Assembly: GCA_002451155.1 (NCBI GenBank)
Contig: DKBG01000309.1
Coordinates: 1-14,120 of the forward strand
DNA: 14,120 nt
Direction: 5' to 3'
Source: Ignavibacteria bacterium UBA6906
GTDB lineage: Bacteria > Bacteroidota > Ignavibacteria > UBA10030 > UBA6906
Shown: in pieces, positions 1 to 5,757 of the stretch
Layout: the number at the start of each line of letters is the position of its first letter
How positions within the stretch are numbered: the first letter of the stretch is position 1
Notes under the pieces: generated by a model
What the model saw: the letters and a program-made list of their open reading frames with translations, nothing else
What the model was told of the DNA's origin: nothing
The model's database searches: none
Made by a program: the position numbers and the translations under genes

Positions 1-15
1 AGCGTCCCCTGTTCA

Positions 16-33
16 GCATTCACTCCTGAATGC
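16..33. repeat. small inverted repeat downstream of the NlpC/P60 gene
   Basis: Seven-base perfect arms, GCATTCA and TGAATGC, enclose a 4-base loop. The element lies about 35 bp downstream of the NlpC/P60 stop codon. On the minus strand no T-run follows, so it is not a convincing terminator. An ATG (17-19, minus strand) sits in the distal arm with AGGAG just upstream in the loop, so it may mask the start of the next gene, but only six codons remain before the window edge and that gene cannot be judged. Confidence 0.4.
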
Positions 34-68
34 AAATATATCCTGATCGATGATGATCCGCAACTCCG

Positions 69-740
69 TTATCGTCCTGAAATGCGCCGCGCCCCGAGGT
101 ACCGCGTACGATAGTACCCGCTCTGCAGGGATGAGATCGTCACCCCGTACGAGACGCTTGCGTGGGCGAACAGATCGTCCTCGATGTAGATGCCGACATG
201 CGTCGGTCCTGTCCCCGTCGTATTGAAGAAGACCAGATCCCCGAACAGCAGGCTGTCCTTTTCGACTCCGTGACCGGTCCGGAACTGTTCCCTCGCGGAC
301 CGCGGAAGCTGCACGTTCGCCGCCTTCCGGTATACCTGGGACGTGAAGCCGGAACAGTCAATTCCTTCTTTTGAATTCGCCCCGTAGGCGTAGGGCACCC
401 CGAGATAGGACACCGTTTCCAGGAGAACCCTGTCCCGGTTCAGCCCGCCGGGGGTGCGCGTGGCCTCCCCGAGGTCCCGCGCCGGCCGCGAGGCCAAATC
501 CTTTTTCACTTTCGCGACATCGACCTTCCGGTCATCGTCCCGCATCTCCTCATCACGGATCTTCGCGGCGAAGCGGACCTCTTCCTCCTGCTCGACCGAC
601 TGTGTGCCCCCCGGACTGGTGAATCTGGGGGACGATCCGGAGCATCCCACCAGAAAGGAAAGGGCAACCGCCGCCAGAGCGACAGCCGCCCTCCAACACA
701 ATTCCACCCGCAGAGTGAGGTTCAATCCTGTCATGGGCAT
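69..740 (-). CDS. NlpC/P60-family lipoprotein, putative peptidoglycan endopeptidase
   Basis: Predicted 223-residue exported cysteine peptidase that would cut peptide stems of peptidoglycan. The N-terminus has a hydrophobic stretch (about 17-31) ending in a lipobox, L-V-G-C, with Cys33 as the lipidation site. Residues about 35-100 form a charged, low-complexity linker. The NlpC/P60 domain covers about 103-220 and shows the expected catalytic Cys129 (in D-C-S-G-F), His181 (T-H-V-G-I-Y) and a third polar residue, His193 (F-A-H-A-S). The start is uncertain: ATG at 740 and ATG at 734 are two codons apart, and neither has a close Shine-Dalgarno. The gene begins only 27 bp after the sigma-factor stop codon, with no terminator between them, so the two are probably co-transcribed. 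The family (Spr/MepS-like) is secure; the exact bond cleaved is unknown. Confidence 0.9.
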   Translation of the reverse strand: MPMTGLNLTLRVELCWRAAVALAAVALSFLVGCSGSSPRFTSPGGTQSVEQEEEVRFAAKIRDEEMRDDDRKVDVAKVKKDLASRPARDLGEATRTPGGLNRDRVLLETVSYLGVPYAYGANSKEGIDCSGFTSQVYRKAANVQLPRSAREQFRTGHGVEKDSLLFGDLVFFNTTGTGPTHVGIYIEDDLFAHASVSYGVTISSLQSGYYRTRYLGARRISGR

Positions 741-767
741 CTGAAACCGGTTGCGGCCTCCCCGGAC

Positions 768-1625
768 TCAGCCAAGGTAGGCGCGAAGCTGCTTGCTCCG
801 CGACGCGTGCCTCAACCGACGAATCGCCTTCTCTTTAATCTGCCGAACCCGCTCGCGTGTAAGCTTGAACTTCTCGCCGATTTCCTCCAGTGTCAGCGAG
901 TGTTCCCTGCCGAGCCCGAAGTAGAGGCGGATGACCTCCGCCTCCCGGTCACTGAGCGTCGAGAGTGCCCGCTCCACCTCCTTGCTGAGGGATTCCCTCA
1001 GCAGCTCGTGGTCGGGAGAAGGCTGCCGCTCATCCTGGATAACGTCAAGAAGTCGGTTGTCCTCCCCCTGCGCAAATGGCGCGTCCATTGACAGGTGCCG
1101 GCCGGAGATCTTGAGCGTGTCTGACACTTCATACAGCGACATGTCAAGCTCTTCGGCAAGTTCGCTCGCGCTCGGTTCGCGCTCAAACTCCTGCTCGAGC
1201 GTGCTGAACGCTTTCCCGATCTTATTGAGCGCTCCCACCCTGTTCAGGGGCAGGCGAACGATGCGTGACTGCTCAGCGAGCGCCTGAAGGATCGACTGCC
1301 GGATCCACCAGACGGCGTACGAGATGAATTTGAATCCCCGCGTCTCGTCAAATCGCTTGGCTGCCTTGATGAGACCGAGGTTCCCCTCATTGATCAGATC
1401 TCCGAGCGAGAGGCCCTGATTCTGATATTGTTTTGCCACGCTGACCACAAACCTGAGGTTGGCCTTTGTCAGCTTCTCGAGTGCCCGCTGGTCACCCTTC
1501 TTGATCCTTCGGGCAAGATCGATTTCCTCCTCCGACGTGAGGAGGTCGACCTTGCCGATTTCCTGAAGGTATTTGTCGAGAGACTGGCTTTCCCTGTTTG
1601 TATACTGCTTGGTGATCTTTACCAT
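768..1625 (-). CDS. rpoD: RNA polymerase sigma factor, primary-type sigma-70 (RpoD/SigA, short FCB form)
   Basis: A 285-residue sigma-70 factor that would direct core RNA polymerase to promoters. Region 1.2 lies at about 10-42 (N-R-E-S-Q-S-L-D-K-Y-L). Region 2 is at about 50-120, with the core-binding and -10 recognition helix near F-I-S-Y-A-V-W-W-I-R-Q (100-110). Region 3 is at about 125-205. Region 4.2 is a helix-turn-helix at about 244-272 (L-T-L-E-E-I-G ... L-T-R-E-R-V-R-Q-I). There is no region 1.1 and no long non-conserved insert, which is how the primary sigma of Bacteroidota and relatives looks; a group 2 (RpoS-like) factor is the alternative. The ATG at 1625 has AGGTGG a few bases upstream. 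The gene is preceded by a 518-bp non-coding region with several palindromes and followed closely by the NlpC/P60 gene. Confidence 0.95.
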   Translation of the reverse strand: MVKITKQYTNRESQSLDKYLQEIGKVDLLTSEEEIDLARRIKKGDQRALEKLTKANLRFVVSVAKQYQNQGLSLGDLINEGNLGLIKAAKRFDETRGFKFISYAVWWIRQSILQALAEQSRIVRLPLNRVGALNKIGKAFSTLEQEFEREPSASELAEELDMSLYEVSDTLKISGRHLSMDAPFAQGEDNRLLDVIQDERQPSPDHELLRESLSKEVERALSTLSDREAEVIRLYFGLGREHSLTLEEIGEKFKLTRERVRQIKEKAIRRLRHASRSKQLRAYLG

Positions 1626-1635
1626 CCATCCACCT

Positions 1636-1650
1636 CATTATGTCATAATG
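1636..1650. promoter_or_regulatory. 15-bp palindrome directly upstream of the sigma-gene ribosome binding site
   Basis: CATTATG and CATAATG form perfect 7-base arms around a single central base. The element ends immediately next to the AGGTGG ribosome binding site of the sigma gene and about 10 bases from its ATG. This is the shape of a dimer-bound operator. In RNA it could fold only as a 5-bp stem with a 5-base loop, so a DNA role is more likely. Function is inferred only from symmetry and position. Confidence 0.4.
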
Positions 1651-1651
1651 G

Positions 1652-1701
1652 TTCTGCTCCCCGGGGACGCCGCGGCCCTTCGTGCGGAGCATGGAGCAGA
1701 A
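1652..1701. repeat. long-loop inverted repeat in the sigma-gene leader
   Basis: Nine-base perfect arms, TTCTGCTCC (1652-1660) and GGAGCAGAA (1693-1701), enclose 32 GC-rich bases. It lies just upstream of the 15-bp palindrome. If the leader is transcribed, the two would form adjacent structures within 80 nt of the sigma start codon. Confidence 0.4.
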
Positions 1702-1812
1702 GCCGCCGGATCAGACGGGCACCGTGGTTATCGGGACCGTCCACGATCCAGGCACATCGTTGTACACCCGCGGTCGACCGGTCAGAATTGTCAGCCGACT
1801 TTCTAAGGCGCT

Positions 1813-1843
1813 CCGCTGGCAGCAGCGCCAGCGGCACGTGCCG
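1813..1843. repeat. strong hairpin plus adjoining 12-bp palindrome in the sigma-gene leader
   Basis: CCGCTGGC (1813-1820) and GCCAGCGG (1827-1834) are perfect 8-base arms around a 6-base loop. They overlap a perfect 12-bp palindrome, CGGCACGTGCCG (1832-1843). No T-run follows on either strand, so this is not an ordinary intrinsic terminator. The two elements share bases and could form mutually exclusive structures in RNA. Confidence 0.5.
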
Positions 1844-2143
1844 ATTTCAATGTTGCGCAAGTCGCCCCGCCCGTGGCACATCCCGCCCTTCTGCCAGGCA
1901 CTTTCGGAGAGAACACACCGTAGAACCTGGCTCCGCTGCTCACGCTGGAGGCCGTGTATCGTGAGGGTCTCCCTCTGTTTCGCGCACCGATTCTAAAGTT
2001 CCCTCATCAGAACAATACCGGTCACCCGACAGGGACATTGCATCCTGCTCGAATCGATACCCGCTCCTGCGAGCCCCCGGGAACGGGGATGCACACTTCA
2101 TCGCCGACCCTCGCTTCGAATTCCACGCTCACAGGCCGTCTGC

Positions 2144-3322
2144 TCACTGCGTCCCCACCTCGCGCAGAAAACTCTTCCCTGCCAGCCTGTTCTCGATCCC
2201 GAAAAACTCCGCAATCGTCTTCCCGACATCCGCGAATGTCGAGCGCGTGCCCAGATTTCGGCCCGCATTCATCCCCGGCCGCAACGCAAGAAGCGGCACG
2301 TACTCCCTCGAGTGGTCGGTGCTCGGGGTTACAGGGTCATTGCCATGGTCCGCTGTTAGTAAGAACAGATCTCCGGCCCCAAGGGTTTCCAGGATCGACG
2401 GCACCTGTCTGTCGAAGTCCTCCAGAGCCCGCGCCATGCCGGGAGGATCGTTGCGGTGCCCGTACAGGGTGTCAAAATCCACAAGGTTTGCCAGTATCAA
2501 CCCTGACTCCGTTCCACGTGCCAATCGGATGATGGCGGCGATTCCTTCCTCATTCGTTCGCGTGTGGTCCATCAGGGTCAGACCGCGTCCGGCATACAAA
2601 TCGTCGATCTTCCCAATCCCTACCGTAGGGATCCCGGCGCGCGAGAGAGAATCCAGCACTGTATCCCCGAAGGGAGCAAGGGAGAAGTCTCTTCGGTTTG
2701 TCGTCCTGCGGTACTCGCCGCTCCTCCCGACAAACGGCCTTGCGATGACCCTTCCGACGGCATGCTCTCCCGTGCACACGGTTGCTCGTGTAATCGAACA
2801 GATCTCGTAGAGCCGTTCGAGCGGAATGACCTCCTCGTGCGCGGCTATCTGAAAGACGGAATCCGCAGACGTGTATATGATCGGGCGGCCTGTGCGGACA
2901 TGTTCGTCTCCCAGCTGCTCAACGATTGCCGTTCCCGACGCCGGAATATTACCCAGGTACCCCGGAACACCTGTGGCCGACAGGAAACTGTCAAGCAGCG
3001 GTTTCGGGAACCCGTGCGGGTACGTCGGAAACTCCCTGTCAACAATAAGCCCCGCTAGCTCCCAGTGGCCCGATGTACTGTCCTTCCCCCGGGAGACCTC
3101 TGCACACTTTCCATATGATGCGCGGGGCTGACTCGCCGGTTCCACCCCCGGGATTGTTCCGATATTTCCAAGCCCAAGCACCTGAAGATTGGGAAGATGA
3201 AGCCCCCCAACCGCACGCGCGGTGTTCGCGAGAGTATTGCTACCCTGATCCCCATACTGGAAGGCATCGGGTAACTCCCCGATGCCGATTCCGTCGAGAA
3301 TTATGCAAACTGTCTTGGTCGT
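2144..3322 (-). CDS. deoB: phosphopentomutase (non-canonical or damaged start)
   Basis: DeoB interconverts ribose (or deoxyribose) 1- and 5-phosphate in nucleoside salvage, in the cytoplasm. It belongs to the alkaline-phosphatase superfamily with two Mn ions. From the chosen start it has 392 residues, close to Bacillus DeoB. Metal ligands are visible: Asp10 (L-D-G-I-G-I-G-E-L), Asp284 and His289 (D-F-D-T-L-Y-G-H), Asp325-His326 (T-A-D-H-G), and His337 (T-D-H-S-R-E-Y). The phosphoacceptor position, normally Thr, appears to be Ser82 (K-D-S-T-S-G-H-W-E). Odd point: no ATG, GTG, TTG or CTG occurs in frame between the upstream stop (3374-3376) and a GTG at 3181. Starting at that GTG would delete 47 residues including Asp10. 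I placed the start at the ACG at 3320-3322 because the family begins there and ACG is one base from ATG; no Shine-Dalgarno is visible. Family certain, start uncertain. Confidence 0.88.
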   Translation of the reverse strand, partial: TTKTVCIILDGIGIGELPDAFQYGDQGSNTLANTARAVGGLHLPNLQVLGLGNIGTIPGVEPASQPRASYGKCAEVSRGKDSTSGHWELAGLIVDREFPTYPHGFPKPLLDSFLSATGVPGYLGNIPASGTAIVEQLGDEHVRTGRPIIYTSADSVFQIAAHEEVIPLERLYEICSITRATVCTGEHAVGRVIARPFVGRSGEYRRTTNRRDFSLAPFGDTVLDSLSRAGIPTVGIGKIDDLYAGRGLTLMDHTRTNEEGIAAIIRLARGTESGLILANLVDFDTLYGHRNDPPGMARALEDFDRQVPSILETLGAGDLFLLTADHGNDPVTPSTDHSREYVPLLALRPGMNAGRNLGTRSTFADVGKTIAEFFGIENRLAGKSFLREVGTQ

Positions 3323-3355
3323 CGTGGTAGTTGAAACCGTGCAAGAGGCTAGAAA

Positions 3356-3396
3356 CGCCGCCGGTTCTCCACTTCAGAGTGTACGGACCGGCGGCG
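3356..3396 (-). terminator. hairpin between the small cysteine protein and deoB, possible terminator or attenuator
   Basis: Perfect 10-base arms, CGCCGCCGGT and ACCGGCGGCG, enclose 21 bases and are followed on the minus strand by TTTCTAG, a weak U-tract. It lies about 15 bp after the small gene's stop codon and about 35 bp before the presumed deoB start. It could end the upstream transcript or attenuate read-through into deoB, since no promoter is evident between hairpin and deoB. Confidence 0.55.
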
Positions 3397-3411
3397 TGAA
3401 GGTTCGGTCAC

Positions 3412-3609
3412 TCAGGCGTAGATTTCCTTCTCATTGCATTTGCAGACCTGGACACGGCGTTCGCTGAATTTCCAGGTCGATGAGACAGAGGACTTCTCCG
3501 AAGAGACCAGCAGGATGGGCTGGCGGATGGTTCCACATACAGGGCATTTGGAGCCCTTCTGGAGTGCGGCTTTGGCTGCTTTGTCGGCAAATGTCTGTAT
3601 TTTTGCCAT
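3412..3609 (-). CDS. small four-cysteine (zinc-ribbon-like) protein of unknown function
   Basis: A 65-residue basic protein. Cysteines at 22 and 25 (C-P-V-C) and at 56 and 58 (C-K-C) suggest one zinc site holding a short beta-rich domain. The first 20 residues are alanine/lysine-rich and probably helical (A-D-K-A-A-K-A-A-L). It has no signal peptide or membrane segment, so it is likely cytoplasmic. The ATG has AGGAAGAG about 9 bases upstream, which supports translation. It lies between the GGDEF-type gene and deoB. I do not recognise the family with certainty; a ribosome- or nucleic-acid-associated role would be typical for small zinc ribbons but is not shown here. Confidence 0.75.
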   Translation of the reverse strand: MAKIQTFADKAAKAALQKGSKCPVCGTIRQPILLVSSEKSSVSSTWKFSERRVQVCKCNEKEIYA

Positions 3610-3646
3610 TGAGTACTCTTCCTTTTGTTGTTCTTTTCAACACTCG

Positions 3647-3666
3647 AAAACACCCGGAGGTTCCGG
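3647..3666 (-). terminator. weak terminator-like hairpin after the GAF-GGDEF gene
   Basis: CCGGA and TCCGG arms with a 3-base loop (3654-3666) are followed on the minus strand by GTG and TTTT (3650-3647). It is 45 bp downstream of the GAF-GGDEF stop codon. The stem is only 5 bp, so the assignment is tentative. Confidence 0.35.
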
Positions 3667-3710
3667 TCATGTGCAGACCCGATCGTCCCGGGTGACCCCG
3701 GCCAGGGAAG

Positions 3711-5648
3711 TCAATACACCCGTACCAGGTTCCCACCTCCCTCGCGCGCCTTCTCGAGCACACGAGACGTTCCGGAAACAAGCTCATCAGCTCCCATGCC
3801 TTCCGAGAGCCCGCACACCCCAACACTCACCGTGACGGAAAAGCTCTTTCCGGCAACCGTCATGACGTGGCCGGCAACAAGCTTTCGGATCTTTTCAGCC
3901 CAGAGATAGGCATCGCTTGCCGGCGTGTTGATGAGCAGAACGACAAGCCGATCACTTTCATATCTGCCGACGGTATCATAGACACGAAGATTCGACCGTA
4001 TGACCCTCGTGATTTCGTTCAGAATCGCATCGGTGCTCTCTTTCCCGTAGCGGTGGACATGTTCATTCAACACATCAACCGAAATGAACACGCAGGAGAG
4101 TTCAGTCCCGTAGTCCTCCGCTCTGGCGACTTCGTCTTCCAGCCTCCTGATGAAGTGGCGCCGCGTCAGGGACCCGGTGTGGTGGTCAACGATGACATAC
4201 TCCCTGACCAGGTCGTTCATGTACAGGACTTCCAGTGCCGCCGAGGCGTTTTCCACCAGCCGGTATATCGTCTCCATCTCTGTCCCGGAGAAATTCGCCT
4301 TTGTCCTGCTTTCGAGGCTCAGCGCCCCATAGCAACGATTGAACGAACTGATAGGAACACACAGGAACGATCCGTGAGAATCGGTCCGCTCGGCCTCGCT
4401 AAAGCGAAACCGGCCTGCGGCCTGGAGATCCGGGATGCTCTGAACCTGGTTCGTCCTGATGACCTCCGCAACGATACTGGTGCGAGGATCCACCAGATGG
4501 TCCGGCGCAACATAGGGCAACCCCTGCTTGTTGACGACCTTTTGCACCATCCACCCATGATTCTCCTCGGAATACATGGTGATGGTCAGGAAGTCCCAGT
4601 TCGCAAGCCGGTTGGCTTCATCCAGGAGGCCTGCGAGAATCGAGGTCTCGCTCGGGTCCGATTTCATTCTGTCCTGCATCCGCCGCATCGACGACAGGAG
4701 CTCGGCCTCCAGGAGAAGGTCATACTTGTCGGTATAACTTTTGATCAGGGCCGAAACGAGTTTCGTGAACCGTCCGAGCAGTATCAGTGTCTCCTGCCCG
4801 AATGTGTCCTCAGCCGGGCTGTCCGCGATGATCGCTCCCACTGGCTGAATGTCGGCACCCGTGTTTTTGAAAAAGACCGGCACGCATACGACGGATTTCA
4901 CCGACTCCGGAATTTCGTAATAGCGCATGAGATCCCGCTCCGCCGCCGGATCCACCCTCCCGAACAATTGCGGCTTCCCTGACGTCGCGACCCGACTAAC
5001 AAGATCGTCTCCGACGGAAAACCGTTGACTTCCGATAAAGTTCTTGCTATCCGTCGCCGCAGTCTCAAGCACGAGCTGCTGTTTGTCCCGATTGATCCAG
5101 AAGAATGCGACGGTCTGGGCGAACAGAACCTCCTTGAGACCGATCAGGACTTTGTTCATAAGCGAATGGAACTCCGCCCTCGGTTCCGCCTCCGCGAGTG
5201 AGGCTTCAGAGTCCAGATCGAAGAAATCCAGAACGTCAAGCTCGCGAACAGTCTCCTCCTTCAGCGCCAACGGCGCGGGTTGTGCCTGCCTCGTCGACGG
5301 TACGACGGACTGCACTTCATCCACAACCTTCACCGTATACTCCCCACCCGACGACTGAAAGTCATCGAAGAGTAGTTTTTTCATGGCCCCTTCGGGTGAT
5401 TGTGAATACGCTTCCTCTCTGTTCTGGCTGTTGCCTTCTCCCGCTGAATCGCGTCCCTGACGCCAGGTCAGGTAGAAATAGGCGGCAGAGGAAAGAAACG
5501 CCAGCCCGCAGACAATCCTCGCAGCCGTCGATTCAACAAGAAAACCGATGAGAAGTGCCAGGAGTCCCACCGCTGCGATGGCGCTGTCCAGTGTGAAGAT
5601 CCGCTGCTGGAGTTTCTCTACCATCGCCCTGGTTCGATCATCGGTCAT
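3711..5648 (-). CDS. membrane-anchored GAF-GAF-degenerate GGDEF protein, candidate c-di-GMP receptor
   Basis: A 645-residue sensor-like protein. Two membrane segments (about 20-38 and 43-62) form a hairpin, followed by a flexible acidic linker (65-155), a first GAF domain (about 158-305), a second GAF domain (about 330-475) and a GGDEF-fold domain (485-645, starting D-H-H-T-G-S-L-T-R-R). The GGDEF signature itself reads E-S-D-R-L (564-568), losing both glycines and the catalytic Glu, so diguanylate cyclase activity is unlikely. The inhibitory-site motif RxxD is kept as R-V-Y-D (555-558) at the canonical spacing of five residues, which argues for c-di-GMP binding. This layout (membrane helices, GAF, dead GGDEF with intact RxxD) recalls PelD of the Pel polysaccharide system, though no pel genes are visible. 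The ATG at 5648 has a weak GGCGGGAA upstream. It has its own promoter (5717-5689). Confidence 0.88.
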   Translation of the reverse strand: MTDDRTRAMVEKLQQRIFTLDSAIAAVGLLALLIGFLVESTAARIVCGLAFLSSAAYFYLTWRQGRDSAGEGNSQNREEAYSQSPEGAMKKLLFDDFQSSGGEYTVKVVDEVQSVVPSTRQAQPAPLALKEETVRELDVLDFFDLDSEASLAEAEPRAEFHSLMNKVLIGLKEVLFAQTVAFFWINRDKQQLVLETAATDSKNFIGSQRFSVGDDLVSRVATSGKPQLFGRVDPAAERDLMRYYEIPESVKSVVCVPVFFKNTGADIQPVGAIIADSPAEDTFGQETLILLGRFTKLVSALIKSYTDKYDLLLEAELLSSMRRMQDRMKSDPSETSILAGLLDEANRLANWDFLTITMYSEENHGWMVQKVVNKQGLPYVAPDHLVDPRTSIVAEVIRTNQVQSIPDLQAAGRFRFSEAERTDSHGSFLCVPISSFNRCYGALSLESRTKANFSGTEMETIYRLVENASAALEVLYMNDLVREYVIVDHHTGSLTRRHFIRRLEDEVARAEDYGTELSCVFISVDVLNEHVHRYGKESTDAILNEITRVIRSNLRVYDTVGRYESDRLVVLLINTPASDAYLWAEKIRKLVAGHVMTVAGKSFSVTVSVGVCGLSEGMGADELVSGTSRVLEKAREGGGNLVRVY

Positions 5649-5675
5649 TTCCCGCCATCCCTGCCGAAGACAACT

Positions 5676-5726
5676 CCAAAATTGAGAAAATCTATCAATT
5701 TAGCCATGGAAAGTCAACAATTTTGG
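5676..5726. promoter_or_regulatory. inverted-repeat operator candidate framing the GAF-GGDEF promoter
   Basis: Perfect 9-base arms, CCAAAATTG (5676-5684) and CAATTTTGG (5718-5726), flank the promoter, 42 bp centre to centre. A second, nested pair, AAATTGA (5679-5685) and TCAATTT (5695-5701), brackets the -10 element. The same AAATTG/CAATTT half-site therefore occurs three times across the promoter. This is the geometry expected for a repressor that occludes or loops over the promoter; the regulator is unknown. Confidence 0.45.
5689..5717 (-). promoter_or_regulatory. sigma-70 type promoter for the GAF-GGDEF gene
   Basis: On the minus strand the -35 is TTGACT (5717-5712) and the -10 is TAGATT (5694-5689), separated by exactly 17 bp. 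Transcription would start near 5682, giving a leader of about 35 nt. The -35 shares the extended TTGACTTTC with the psd promoter in this window. Confidence 0.6.
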
Positions 5727-5757
5727 GAGATATTACGTGCAAATTTCCTCACCGCAC

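Larger units (their letters stand above)
1626..2143. other. 518-bp intergenic region between deoB and the sigma gene, structured and apparently non-coding
   Basis: Neither strand gives a convincing protein: open stretches here are arginine/proline-rich, lack ribosome binding sites and match no family I know. The region instead holds several inverted repeats (1636-1650, 1652-1701, 1771-1780, 1813-1843, and a C-C-C-C-G stem at 2075-2088 whose plus-strand loop is GGAA). I could not find a clear -35/-10 pair. On the minus strand a CATAAT lies within the 1636-1650 palindrome but is too close to the start codon to act as a usual -10. The most likely role is a long regulated leader for the sigma gene or an unrecognised small RNA. 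No tRNA, SRP RNA, RNase P RNA or tmRNA signature was found by eye. Confidence 0.5.

Noticed and set aside
1682..1996. Plus-strand open frame in the leader of the sigma gene
   Set aside because: Arg/Pro/Ser-rich composition without domains, no convincing ribosome binding site, and it crosses strong palindromes.
2022..2126. Minus-strand mini-ORF of 34 residues starting at a GTG just after deoB
   Set aside because: No ribosome binding site, no known family and too short to judge; the sequence looks protein-like only superficially.
2144..3181. deoB starting at the GTG at 3181
   Set aside because: It would remove the conserved metal-binding N-terminus, which is intact upstream in the same frame.
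3867..4982. Long plus-strand open frame of 371 codons opposite the GAF-GGDEF gene
   Set aside because: It is antisense to a clear multidomain gene, has no recognisable domain, and long antisense frames are common in GC-rich DNA.
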